From NCBI RefSeq assembly GCF_019703515.2, contig NC_059388.1, forward strand, positions 5,235,979 through 5,299,978: 64,000 bases of DNA. The letters are read 5' to 3'. Positions 1 through 11,200 of the stretch are shown here, one piece after another. The notes beneath the pieces are model-generated. The model ran no database searches and was not told where the DNA came from. It worked only from the letters and a program-made list of their open reading frames with translations. A program made the position numbers and the translations under genes. The DNA is from Myxocyprinus asiaticus. Its lineage: Eukaryota; Chordata; Actinopteri; Cypriniformes; Catostomidae. Every line of letters starts with the position of its first letter. Position 1 is the stretch's first letter.

Positions 1-1070
1 GCCCGCCGACAGAGCGAGGAAACGTCCTCCTGTCATCACCCGAGCCTCAAGGAACCGGGTCAGAGTTAAAGGACGGAGGAAAACACATTCTACCTGTGTC
101 CTCATGCAATTCAAGTAAGAGGTTTACGTCTGGGCAGAGATAGAATATTATAGTGTGTTATTCTTGTGTTTCAAGGTTTTTTGCTTGTACAGTTTAAGGA
201 CCGCCATGTCCGCTCATTATTAATACTCAGGGTATTAATTATCACAAATTTGTTTTGCTGTATTGTGGTCCAACCAAATTGGACTGTTGTGCAATTTCGC
301 CATCGCGGGTGAGACAGCAACTGAGTTCATCCATTAAAGATTCAAATAATGCGGGACTGTTTATGAGCCGTCCACCTGCTTTCTCTCCCACGACCGCGAA
401 ATCGGCTTTAGGGCCGTCACTTCTCTCTCTCTCTCGTACTAACCACACACGCACACATACACGCACGCGACCCCTCACAAACATTCTGGCACACATTTTT
501 GGCTCATAGATAGCTTAAATGCTAAAGCCCAGCTTTGTCCCTAAGCTATCGTACAAGCGGATACACGCGGTAACTGGTAGACACCATTGACTGGTTTCTT
601 TCCGCCCCCATTCGTGGTCATATTCCCTGGCTGGAAGTCTCACGTGACATACTCTCCACGAGAGTCACGTCCACCATTTTGTGTGCGTCCCTCCTTACAC
701 ACACACACACTGTCACACACACACCCTCATGTGTTATAGGATTATTTTTATTCCCATATCTAATCATATCATTGTTTAGTTTGTAGTTGTAAGTCGGAAG
801 TTTATTGACTGCATTGTATTAATTATTAATTGATATTACTGCATAAATAAACTTTGTTTATATTACAAAGAGAAGTGTTTTGGTTTGTTTTGCATACGCC
901 TGTGTCATGCTGACCGGATGTCAGTGCTCGGATTCAAACCTTCATTCATTGTTTTTTTTCCCGAAAATCGATATTCTTCAGATGTCGATTTTCCTAAGAA
1001 AACAATCTAATATTGAGACTGTTTTACTACTTGGTTATTAGTCCCTGATTTCAGGGTGGTGCCCCGTCAA
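1..1070. other. AT-rich noncoding stretch, no gene seen
   Basis: I see no exon or transposon protein here. Short open frames on both strands around 242-509 overlap each other and carry no domain. The stretch holds a CT run near 423-437 and CA runs near 700-724. It may be part of a degraded LTR-type repeat, but I found no paired LTR in the window. Confidence 0.4.
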
Positions 1071-1317
1071 TGTTAATCCTTATTAATATTCTATTGATTT
1101 TTGATAATTGATAATTATCTTTGATGATTGTTGAATTTGAATGATCAATAAGCTAGTGTTAATTTTAATTAATGTTTCATCGATGTTAACAATTAACGAT
1201 TATCTTTGATAATTGTTGATTTAAAGGATTAAAAAAGCTAACATTGATTCTCATCAATGTTCTGTTGATTTTAATAATTAATAATTATCTTTGATAATTA
1301 TTAATTATTGCTAATAA
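1071..1317. repeat. Imperfect tandem repeat, about 3 x 85 bp, AT-rich
   Basis: Three diverged units start near 1071, 1157 and 1242. Each carries an ATTATCTTTGATAATT-like core and, in the first two, an AAGCTA-type end. The units are themselves rich in short inverted TTGATAATTATC stretches. This is seen directly; I do not recognise the family. Confidence 0.65.
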
Positions 1318-1659
1318 CCAAACTTGCTCCTAAACGTAGCACACTACATTTACTGGAGCCCCATATGAGGTTTTAATGAGTTAGATTCAATTAATTAATT
1401 TAAATATTTATTAATAACTAAAGAAATAATTATTAATTATTTCTGATAGTAACACTGATCTAAACAACCAGTAAAGCCCTACTTAGTAAAGACTTAACTT
1501 GCATCTGAGGATGTAGCAGCGAATGATTTTGACTAACAAAGGTTTACTAAAGTAATCCCAAACCCATGTTCATGATATCCATTACAGATGAATGATGTAT
1601 TTTAAGACAGTGATGTCTGAGGGATCAGAGATCACGCACATTCAGAAGTGGTTTTCGTC

Positions 1660-2185
1660 TGCACTTTACGCACCAAGATTTGACCAGATTCCTTAAATCT
1701 TTTAACTATATTGTGCACTGTAGAGGGTGAAATGCCAAAAATCCTTCCGATTTGTCTTTGGGGAACATTGCTCTCAAAGTTTGCAGAAGCATCTGTTGGC
1801 AAATTGACAAGTCTCGAATGATCCTTGCTTTTGAAGAACTAGGCTGTTTTTGGAGGCTCCTTATATACTATGACATGATTGCCTCACCTGTTTAACATCT
1901 CCTGTCTCACATTGCCTTGTTATTTTAACTCGTCAAATTGTTATTAGCCTTAAATTGCCCCTGTCTCAACTTTTTTGGAGCGTGTTCCAATCATCTGATT
2001 TGAAATGACTGTATATTAAAAAAAAAAAAAAAAAAAAAAACAATGACATTTACAAGGTAAAACATCATATAATGTGTAGTTGTAGTGTTTTCAATTTAGC
2101 AAAGGGTGAATATAATTTACAAATCACTACTTTTTCATACTGTCCCAACTTTTTGGAATTGGGGTTGTATTTACACTTAATACAT
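1660..2185. repeat. Interspersed repeat with an A-tract, DNA-transposon-like
   Basis: The sequence around 1670-1990 and 2130-2170 repeats the phrase CAACTTTTTTGGA or CAACTTTTTGGAA near both sides of an A-run at about 2019-2040. Such phrases are familiar from multicopy fish repeats. No intact transposase is visible; the minus-strand frame at 2065-2271 has no domain. Confidence 0.4.
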
Positions 2186-2257
2186 GAATATATACATAAA
2201 TATACTAAAATATATTTAAGTTTTTTAGTTTTACTACCATGCAATGGCAATTTTTTA

Positions 2258-2530
2258 AAGGGATAGTTCAAGTATTTCTTTCTTCAGCAGAACACAAAGA
2301 TATTTAGAAGAATATGTCAGCTCTGTTGATCTATACAATGCAAGTGAATGGTGGCCAAAACTTTGAAGCTCCAAAAATCACATAAGGCTGCAGAAACGTT
2401 ATCCATAAGACTCCAGTGTTTAAATCTATGTCTTCAGAAGCAATATGACAGGTGTGGTTGAGAAACAGATACATTTTTAAGTCCTTTTTTCTTACTATAA
2501 ATCTCCACTTTCACTTTCAGATTTGTCTAG
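2258..2530 (+). repeat. Fragment of a common fish inverted-repeat element
   Basis: The stretch starts with a GGGATAGTTCA-type end and runs through CAGCTCTGTTGATCTATACA and CAATGCAAGTGAATGG phrases. The same phrases occur in the longer inverted-repeat element at 50785-51505, so this is a one-sided fragment of that family. Confidence 0.6.
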
Positions 2531-2568
2531 TGTTTAGCTCTTTCTGTTAAGCAAAATCTCTAACATAC

Positions 2569-2895
2569 TGTAACAAGATATTTAGCCCCAGGGAATGAGG
2601 AAGCGGGAGAGATGATTCCAACACAGGAAAATTTGTTTATTCAAACAAAAATGTTCGCTTAACAGCGATAAAGAAAACCAACGGAGATATAGATAAATCA
2701 AAGGTGGAAACAAATCAGGGCAGCTTTCAGTAACATGGAAAACGGCCAACACACGAACAGCTTGTCAGCGGAGCTGTCTCTCCCTTCTGCCACTGTCTCC
2801 TCTCATTAAAATCCCCCATCACTCCTCACTGAAACATAAAACAGGTGATAAGCATAGGTGGAAATCATTCACCACTCATCTCCCCCGCCTCCACA
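2569..2895 (-). repeat. 3' LTR of the Gypsy element
   Basis: A 327-bp copy of the LTR at 7268-7619. A G-rich run in element sense (about 2918-2935) lies just internal to it and is the likely polypurine tract. Confidence 0.8.
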
Positions 2896-3135
2896 TAACC
2901 CCACCTCACAACTTAGGCCCCCCCCCACTCCCCTGCTCTGAGAGAGGAAATCAGCCATAGCCATCTGCACTCCCGTTCTGTGGACCACATCAAATTTAAA
3001 GGGCTGAAGTGCCAGATACCAACGAGTGATCCGCGTGTTGGTATCTTTCATGGGGTGGAGCCATTGGAGCGGGGCGTGGTCTGAACAGAGGGTGAAGGAC
3101 CTCCCAAGCAGGTAGTATCGGAGGGTGAGGGCCAC
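2869..3135 (-). pseudogene. Gypsy RNase H fragment
   Basis: The frame reads LTLRYYLLGRSFTLCSDHAP, LQWLHPMKDTNTRITRWYLA and DVVHRTGVQMAMADFLSQ, the C-terminal part of a Gypsy RNase H ending in the usual H-x-x-G...N/M-x-x-A-D-x-LS pattern. It overlaps the end of the 3' LTR by a few codons. Confidence 0.8.
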
Positions 3136-3198
3136 CTACTTGATGGCCAGAGATTCCTTTTCTATCTTGCTGTACCTAGTCTCTCTTACCGAGAGCTT

Positions 3199-3600
3199 TC
3201 AGCTAATGTACAGCACGGGGCGCTCTTTACCCCCCCACCACCTGGGACAACACAGCTCCCAACCTCCTGTCTGATGCATCCATCTGTAATACAAAAGGGA
3301 GAGAGAAGTCAGGGGAAGCAAAAGTGGTCCGCCACAGAGTACAGCCTTCATTTGAAGGAAATCCTGTTGGCATGGCTCCATCCACTGGACCAGGTCTGGC
3401 GCTCCCTTTTTAGTGAGATCAGTCAGCGGGCTGGTGATGTCCGAATAATTAGGCACAAACCTACGACAGTAGCCAGCCAGCCCCAGGAACTGTTTCACCC
3501 CCTTTTTGGTCTTGGGCCTCGGACAAGCAGTAATGGCTGCTGTCTTATCAATTTGTGGACGTGCTTGTCTGTGTCCCAAGTGGAAGCCCAGTGTAGGAAC
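3199..3600 (-). pseudogene. Gypsy reverse transcriptase C-terminal part
   Basis: Element-sense translation reads LGFHLGHRQARPQIDKTAAI then KKGVKQFLGLAGYCRRFVPN and SDITSPLTDLTKKG. This is the thumb/connection end of a Ty3/Gypsy reverse transcriptase. The catalytic palm with YLDD is absent, having been lost with the segment at 3600-5355. Confidence 0.8.
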
Positions 3601-5355
3601 AGTTTGTGTGTTAGGAATAAAATTAAACTGTCTGCATTCCACGTCATTATTATGTAGGGAAGTTTATAATGGAAGTAGTTGTGTTCAACAACCATTATAA
3701 GAAAGATAAATGACAAATAATTAGATTATTTGTCTGAATAAAATTATCCACCATTAAAATCGTAATACAACGTCTCGTTGTATCCGCTCACAATTTCTAT
3801 TGTAAGGAATTAGCTTTAATAAGAGAATTATGATTAATTCACTTATTGGAATAATATTATTCTCACGGCTTATTGAAAATAATATCACACATATTTTAGG
3901 TATAGCTTTGAAGCAAGAACTTTTCAAATCAAGTGAAAAGATTATTTATCAAAATAAGACTCAGTCAAGTTATCTTTGAAGACAAACAAACTTTATTGCT
4001 ATTCTAAACATAAAAAGTGACAGAATGTGAAATAAATGATCAATACAGAAAAAATTAACTTTATGGAGTCTGTAGACAATGCCTTAAGAACCATTTATCC
4101 TTCTTTGAGTCTAAATCGATTTGCAATAGGATTACCCAAAGTGTTTAAATAATACACCAGCACTTTCAGCAAAAGTCTGGAGATGTACTTGCGGGTCGTT
4201 GCATTTCCTTGCGTTGCTTGGTTCTTTGGCATTTGAAGAAAGTTTGTTCCGTTGATGTCTTGGAATCTGTTATGATTGTGGATAGTTGTTGTCTTGATGG
4301 ATGATGAGGTGGGCTTTGAAGCGAGGCCTTCCTGACAGAAGACTTGTGACTCCAGTTACGTGTGTGTAATCCGTAGAGCAGAGAGTGAGAGGCTTCCTCG
4401 GGACTTCGGGTCCCGAGTTTTCTTGGACTCTACATGGCACGGATGCTGCAAGCCATGAGGGCAAGAGTGTGGAGGATGATGAGCGGCAGAGGAAGTGAAG
4501 AGCAAGAGAGCCGAAGAGGAGAGGAGACCGAGAAGAGTTCTTTCTTGTTAGGAAACTTTTGAGCTAAAATTGGCTGCACTCCAAAGGTGTCCTGAGCCAA
4601 TCAGAAGTGGCTTTTCAGAGTCACATGGTCAACTGGTCTGTCCTTTTCAAAATTGATTTACAATCCTTTGTGTGGAGGATTCTTACAAACTTCCCGCTCA
4701 TAATAGTGCATGTTTAATCATGAACTTTTATATCTTGGATACAACTGAATATATAAAATTAATGAACATAAACATTCCTGAAATGCAGAAAGAATTTCAA
4801 TGATAGTAAACATGAAGAGTTTTATCTTAAATAGTAAAAATGACATAACACAAGATTAAAGATAATAATCATCGATTTTTCAGTTATAAAAGTGATCACA
4901 GGTCATAAAGTCATTTTCAGAATTATCTAGCAAGTGTACATTTTGGGTCCAAATGCATTCTGTACATTTTAGAGGGTTAAATCACAAGTACTGGGACTTT
5001 GTGTGAAATGTTCATGGATTCCTTTTTAGCTGCTGTTTGCAGAATAATGATCATGATGTCTCGTGAGCTGATGAGTCTAGTTTAAGTGTAGCAAATTGGT
5101 TCATATCGAAGGACAAAAACTGAGTGTGTTTTAAGCTTTTCCTGGGGTTTCCAGGGAGTGTGTTCTCTGACTTTATTGCCTGTAACCTCTGCCCTTAGGG
5201 TCTCTTTGCAGAGATGGTCTTGATGGCAGTGTCAGGCGATGACCATTAAATGTGGGGGTATTTCCTCAGAAGTAGTTCTCAAGTCATGTGCTATCTGGCA
5301 AGTCCCTTTTGTTCATTTTATTGGCCAGATGTGAGCTTCAGCTAGATTTCTTGGC
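3600..5355. repeat. Unidentified AT-rich segment inside the Gypsy element
   Basis: Homology to the Gypsy polymerase stops near 3600 and resumes with integrase near 5355. Between them lies AT-rich DNA with no transposon protein. Stretches such as the purine-rich run at 4440-4540 and the AT-rich 3690-3990 suggest an LTR-like or retroviral noncoding sequence, but I could not find paired ends. Since about 2 kb of polymerase is missing, this is an insertion with deletion or a recombination product. Confidence 0.5.
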
Positions 5356-6239
5356 ACCTAGTCGAGCGGAATCCCCATTCAGGTGATTATTCTGAAGAGT
5401 GTCTCCACAACACTACGTGCTGAGATGTTGCGCAGAGGCACTGCTTCCGGATACTGCATTGCGTAGTCCACCAGATCCAACAGAAAGTGATGCCCACGTG
5501 CCTATAAGGGGACCTCGATCAATGGAAGGGGATGCAATGGCACTCTTGAACTGGCTGGCGGATTCACCAGCTGAAATTCACAGCATGCCGCACACCACCT
5601 GCGAACATCCCCGTGAATGCCCGGCCAATAGAAACGGGCCATTAGAAGGTTCAGTGTCTTTTCTTGCCCAAAGTGACCCGCCACTGGATTATGATGAACC
5701 ATCTGGAATAGCATTTCCCGACGACTCTTCGGTATTAACAATTGGGTTGTATCCTCCTTTGTCTGAGCAACCTGTGTCACTCGATACAACCAATCCATAA
5801 TAACTGAAAAATACGGATATGCGTGTGCCATGTCTGGCTGGAGGCGTTGACTATCAATCACTCTCACTTGGTCAAAGGCGTGCCTAAGTGTCTCGTCTCG
5901 TGACTGCTTCAAAGAGAAATCCCCTGCCGGGAATCCTCTGAGGGCTGGGGAAGCCGCGACTTCCCCCTCCCCTGAGTCTTCCTGATGTGGAGCTGACGTA
6001 GACGGCCCTGGCACCACCTCCCCAGCCAGCGGATTGCACACCACACACCGATACGCTTTGTTGCAGGACCCACCCACAAATATTCTCCACAATAACAATT
6101 GAAATGCCGTCCAATTCGTAGCCAAAATCAGCGGATGGGTGGGATGAGGATTAACTACCACCTCAATTCTATGTTTTTGTCCTTGAAATGTAATGGTATG
6201 GGCACTAAAGGGTATTCGTGAACATCCCCATGCACACAC
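5355..6239 (-). pseudogene. Gypsy integrase remnant (zinc finger and start of core)
   Basis: The open frame 6239-5502 contains HHNPVAGHFGQEKTLNLLMA followed by WPGIHGDVRRWCAACCEFQL, an H-H-C-C integrase zinc finger (the second CxxC reads CAACCEF). Past a stop near 5500 the core domain can be followed in the same strand (LDLVDYAMQYPEAVPLRNIS) to about 5360, where homology ends at an inserted or replaced segment. The upstream part of the frame is a low-complexity linker after the protease. Confidence 0.75.
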
Positions 6240-6373
6240 CTCACCTTCACGCTACATGCTGTACCCAAAGCCTCACCTTGAACCAAGCATTGGTGAATCG
6301 AGGTCTGATTACAACCCAAAACCACCAAGGCTTGGTAGGTACCTCCTTGAATACTCACAGGTATCCGGAACAT
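6155..6373 (-). pseudogene. Gypsy aspartic protease remnant
   Basis: The frame contains VSIQGGTYQALVVLGCNQTS, the usual setting of a retropepsin active site. The catalytic DSG triplet reads VLG, so the aspartate is lost. The segment leads directly toward the integrase zinc-finger region with no polymerase between, which fits the Gmr1 gene order. Confidence 0.65.
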
Positions 6374-6599
6374 CCCTGCTCAGTTGGGGGCGGTATGTGA
6401 CGCATCGGGGTTCTGGACTAACGTCCCCACATCCATCACCGGGCATTGGTCCTAGAAGTGGCATGCTCCCCGTAATGCCAGCACACCGGCCCAGATTTCC
6501 CCCCACACCTGCTGCCACAGATTCTCCAACCTGGCGGGAAAGGGGAACAGACATGGGTCTGCGGAGTGGGTTTCGGGGAATGAACCCCCATCTCTGGGG

Positions 6600-7230
6600 T
6601 CAGGGGCAGGGACAGGGACAGGATGAGGTAGAGGGGGGAAGAGACAGAGGGAGACAGAAAGAAAGACCGAGAAAGCTTGGCCGTCTCCCTGAATTGTCTT
6701 CCTTCAGCGACGTCAGGCAGTGGCACTGGACCCACTCTGTGGTCCTTTTTGGCAGCCATTTGATGAACTGCACCACCAAGTTGACAATCCCACCAGCGTC
6801 ACGGTCCTCTGCTAGCAACCACCTCTGGCTGGCATCCTGGAGCTGCTGGGTGAAGGCAAATGGGCTGCTGAATTCCCTGTAGGTCAGCGCCCGAAAGTGC
6901 TGATGATGTTGCTCTGGGTTCTGGCTAACCCGCTGTAGGATGGCTCGCTTCAGGTCCGGGTACTCCAGCAGGTTAGCCACAAGCATTTGTTGGGCCACGA
7001 GCTGGGCCTCTCCCGACAAGAGTGGCAGCAAATGGACCACCCACTGCGTCTGGGCCATCCCGACCCCGCAGCGGCCCACTCAAACAACTCCACAAAAGCC
7101 TCGGGTCGTCCTGGAAGAGCGCCTCAAACCATTGCTTCTGTTTGGAACGAAGCTCCAGGAGGGCCTGGTGTTGTGTTTGGTGGATGCCAGCGAGGGTCTT
7201 TATGATATCAGCCAATGGCAAGGACTCCAT
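6600..7230 (-). pseudogene. Gypsy gag remnant
   Basis: Element-sense translation from the ATG at 7230 begins MESLPLADIIKTLAGIHQTQ. After a frame change it continues through a capsid-like stretch (LLSGEAQLVAQQ, LEYPDLKRAILQRV, EQHHQHFRALTY). The first ATG after the primer site supports the start. At least one frameshift (about 7000-7080) breaks the frame. A degenerate zinc-knuckle-like CWHYGEH lies further on, near 6460-6480, where a CCHC motif would be expected. Confidence 0.7.
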
Positions 7231-7248
7231 GATGGCTATACCCCTCAA

Positions 7249-7266
7249 TCCTGGGTTTCGGCACCA
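7249..7266 (-). promoter_or_regulatory. Primer binding site matching tRNA-Phe
   Basis: The + strand reads TCCTGGGTTTCGGCACCA, ending one base before the 5' LTR. This equals the 3' end of vertebrate tRNA-Phe including CCA, with one T-for-C change. The element therefore probably primed minus-strand synthesis with tRNA-Phe. Confidence 0.8.
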
Positions 7267-7267
7267 G

Positions 7268-7619
7268 TGTAACAAGACCTTTAGCTCCAGGGAATAAGGA
7301 AGCGGGAGACAGCGATTCCAACACAGGAAAATTCATTTATTTTCTTAACAGCGACAATGAAAACCAACGGGGATATAAATAAATCAAAAGTGGAAACAAA
7401 TCAGGGCAGCTTTCAGTAACATGGCAAATGGCCAACACACGAACTGCTTGTCAGCTGGTTTCTCTCTCCCTTCTGCTGCTGTCTTCTCTCCTTAAAAGGC
7501 CCTGTCAATCCTAACTAAAACAAAAAATAGGTGTTAATCACAGGTGGGAATCATTCACCACTCATCTCCCCGGCCTCACTACCCACAGCACAGCGCTCGG
7601 CCATGCCCCCGCCTCCACA
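7268..7619 (-). repeat. 5' LTR of the Gypsy element
   Basis: A 352-bp terminal repeat matching 2569-2895 over nearly its whole length, with TG...CA ends and the CATAC duplication just outside. It keeps about 36 bp near the outer end that the other LTR lacks, which suggests a deletion in the 3' LTR. Confidence 0.85.
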
Positions 7620-7624
7620 CATAC

Positions 7625-8091
7625 TATGACTGGATTATTTGAATAAATTCTTTCTAGATTTTTCTTCTTAAAATATTGCAGTATTGCAGTATTGCAGTAT
7701 TTTTTTTCTTGTCATATTTTCATCAACAGCATGTTTTAATTAAAAGAATTTGATAATCGTGATGATGAATCTTTGTTTTCGTGTCTTAACAAAAAAAAAT
7801 TAATAAACGAACATTTTCGTCAGTAATATATTTGATAGGATTAAGTGAGTCCTACTTCATGACACTCATTGAATTAAACATGCAAAATAGGTCATGTGAC
7901 AACAATGCAGCATAAAAATAATTGCATAATGCCTACTGATTCAAATGCTATTTTAAGAGAATTGTAGGCAGTACAAAGTATATACTGCATAGTATTTAAA
8001 AGTTTAATGCTAGTATTCCATTCCCAGTATAGCCACAGAAGCTTGTTAGGTTTGACACTAACTGAATCTAAAGACGTGTCATGCCCTGCAG
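7625..8091. other. Intron sequence upstream of a copy A exon
   Basis: AT-rich DNA with a short repeat of ATTGCAGT (about 7677-7700). No exon is seen. It ends in the acceptor AG at 8090-8091. Confidence 0.5.
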
Positions 8092-8287
8092 GTGTTTTGA
8101 ACCTGCCTGTGGTTGCTGTAGGAATATTTTTGGGCGGTTTGTTGATGAAGAGGTACAAGTTGAGCGTGGTGGTGGGGGCGCAGCTCTCCTTCATTACCTC
8201 CTTCATGGCCTACCTCCTCCTCCTCCTCCAGTTTGGCACAAAGTGTGACAATGTGCGTGTGGCCGGCCTCACTCTGTCCTACAATGG
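8092..8287 (+). CDS. Slco1 copy A exon: two membrane segments
   Basis: Acceptor CAG at 8089-8091, donor GT at 8288. One base is carried in from the previous exon, giving [20 protein letters not shown], then [20 protein letters not shown] and [13 protein letters not shown]. The two hydrophobic stretches are transmembrane helices before the large extracellular loop. The length of 196 bp equals the matching exon in copy B (59701-59896). Confidence 0.92.
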
Positions 8288-11200
8288 GTAAAGTGTTTGT
8301 ATATCTCTGTAAGTGAATATTGACAAGTGTTAAATTGCATTGTCCCTTCTTAAGCTGCTGTAAATCAATACATTTAAATATCTATTTTATATATAAATGA
8401 TACATTGCCTGGCCAAAAAAGAAAGTCGCTGTTTGGATTTAAATAAGCAGATATGAGCCAAAGATTGTATCATTATAGCAGTGATTAATATGTTTCAGCT
8501 GGCAACAATACTTTTAACCCTAACTGATGCAGTGTGTAGCTTTCCATTTCTTAAACAACCATGTCGGAAGACGTATCCCGTGGTCGTGGAACAGATGTTA
8601 CTCAGTTTAATTAGAAGGGGCAAATTATTGGCCTTTATCAGGCAAAGAAAACAACTAAGGAGTCTGCTGAAATCACTGGAATTGGGTTAAGACCTGTCCA
8701 ACACATTTTTAAAACCTGGAAGGATAGTGGTGAACCGTCAGCTTCGCTGAAGAAATGTGATTGGAAAAAAATCTTGAATGATCGTGATTGGAGACCACTA
8801 AAATGCTTGGTGAAGTCACATCGTAAAAAAAATTACAGTAGAACTCACGGCTATGTTTAATAGTGAAAGTAAGAGCATTTCCACACACACAATACAACAA
8901 GAAACAGCTGTGTGGCCACAAGAAAACCACTTGTTAGTGAGGCAAATCAGAAAAAAAACTACTTCAATTTGCTAGGGAGCATAAAGATTGGACTGGAGCA
9001 ATGGAAAAAAGTCATGTCCAGTTTTACCTTTTCCAAAGCGATGGGTGCATCAAGGTAAGAAAGGAAGCGTTTGAAGCGATGCACCCGTCATTCATAATGC
9101 CCAGTGTACAAGCCTCTGGAGGCAGTATTATGATCTGGGGTTGCTTCAATTGGTCTTTTCTAGGCTTAGCAATGTTAATAAAATAAAATTAATTCAGATG
9201 ACTACCTGAATGTACTGAATGACCTGATTTTTTCTTCCCTGACAGTACAGGAATATTGCAGGATGACAATGCCAAGATTTATTGGGCTCAAATTGTGAAA
9301 GAATGGTTCAGGGAGCATGAGGAATCATTTTCACACATGAATTGGCCACCACAGAGTCCTGACCTTAACCCTATTGAAAGTTTTTGGGATGTGCTGGAGA
9401 AGACTTTATGGAGTGGTTCGATTCTCCTGTCATCAATACAAGATCTTGGCCAAAAATTAATGCAACTCTGGATGGAAATACATTTTGTGACATTGCCTAA
9501 GGTTGTCGAAACAATGCAATGACGAATGCACCATAATCAAAGCTAAAGGCGGTCCAACAATATTTTAGAGTATGCAACTTTTTTGTGGTCAGGCAGTGTA
9601 TAATTATAGTATGTTTTCAGAAAGGTAACAGTGTTGATATTAACAGGTTTGACATAACAAGCCTTGTGCCCAAGGTCCTGAAACTACAAGGTGCTTTTTT
9701 CTGATTACGTGTGAGCACATGATTCTTTTATGTGGTCCTTTACCATGTGCTCTTCTGTCATGTTTATTGTTTTGTGTTCAGTTCCTTTGTTGTCTCTAAG
9801 CACATGGCTTTTGTTTGTGTTGTCATGTGCTCTCCTATCAGTCTGTCTTGAGTGCTAACCATGCCCCCTTGTTTGCCTGAATATTATTTCATTTGTCACA
9901 CCTGCCCTCTTCGTTACCCTCTGCATTTCTCCCTTTATTTAATCTCCCCATGTGCTCTGTCTTGTGCCAGTTTGTTGTGGATTTTTCCCCTGTCAAGTTG
10001 TCGGTTAGGTGTTCTCTCTGTTAGTCTTTGTGTCTAGTTGGATTTGTCTGTCAGTTCCTGCTCTGGTGCCTCACTCCTGTGTCTCTGCTGGCTCTCACCC
10101 ACGTGGTCTGTGAGGCTTCCCTCTCCAGTCCTGCTTGGTGGACATTGCTCTCTGGCTCTTCTCCCCTTCTTTCCCTCTCCAGCTCACCTGGTTCCCCACC
10201 TGACTCCGACTGCCCAATCTGGTTGCTTAACTGTGTCCTCAGTCACTCTACCAGCCTTCCTCTTGATCCTCGTCTCACACCAGTCTGCCCCTGCCTCCAC
10301 CAGCTCCCTGGACAGTGTTTTTGCCCTTCAGGGTTCTTTCGTTTCATTTTTTTTGCCATCAAATAAAACTTTTGTTCTCTGCAATTAAGTCCTCACTCTC
10401 CTTTTTCCATCCTTGACAGAATGAACTGACCTTGAGAGGACTCTGCAGAGTGATGGGCATCTTCATCTTCCCATCTCCCAAATACCAGGGCTCTGGGAGA
10501 GAGTGTATCACCCAGCTCGGAAAAGCTGGGGACTTTAATTATGCAGCTCTCAAAGACATCTTCAATAGCCATCTCAATGAGCCCCTCAGCTTTTGGGATA
10601 TGGGAGGACTGGGGACTTTTTCCTTCTGGGCTTTTGTGGGATATGTGTCCCACCATGGGGATCCCAAACCCCCACTTCAAGATGAGGTACCAGAGTCTAC
10701 TGCAGCTTCCCTAGAACCCTCAGCATCACTTTACCCCCTGTAAGAGAAGGAAGGGTGAGCAGTACTGCCAACAACTCGAGACAGTTGATGTGCCAATGCA
10801 GACATGGGCCAGTCCAGGATCCGGCGGCTGTTTGCCCATTGCATATGGTGCCCCAGCCCATCTTGGAGGCGTCCGTCATAACCACGACATGCCTGGAGAC
10901 CTTCTCTAGGGGAACCTAGAGATGAAGCCAGTGCTGAAGCGGTCTCATATGCATCAACCCGAGCGGTGTGGCCACCGCTGGGGATGACATGTGCCCCAGG
11001 AGCCTCTGAAAAAGTTTCAGTGGAACCGTTGTCTTCTGTCTGAACGCCTTCAGACAGTTCAGCACCGACTGTGCGCGCTCGTTCGTGAGGCACACCATCA
11101 TCGAGACTGAGTCCAATTCCAAGCCGAGAAAAGAGATGCTCTGAACCGGTGAAAGCTTGCTCTTTTCCCAGTTGACCCAAAGCCCCAGTCGGCTGAGGTG

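Larger units (their letters stand above)
2569..7619 (-). mobile_element. Gmr1-type Ty3/Gypsy LTR retrotransposon, interrupted
   Basis: A minus-strand LTR element bounded by direct repeats at 2569-2895 and 7268-7619, each starting TGTGGAGG and ending TTGTTACA in element sense. It is flanked by the 5-bp duplication CATAC (2564-2568 and 7620-7624). In element order I read gag, a protease-like segment, the integrase zinc finger and core, then reverse transcriptase and RNase H. Integrase before reverse transcriptase is the reverse of most Gypsy elements and is known from the Gmr1 group of deuterostome Gypsy elements. About 1.75 kb at 3600-5355 is unrelated AT-rich DNA where the end of integrase and most of the polymerase should be. 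All frames are broken, so the copy is dead. Confidence 0.85.

Noticed and set aside
242..509. Overlapping open frames on both strands near the left edge
   Set aside because: They share the same bases, show no domain, and lie in simple-sequence-rich noncoding DNA.
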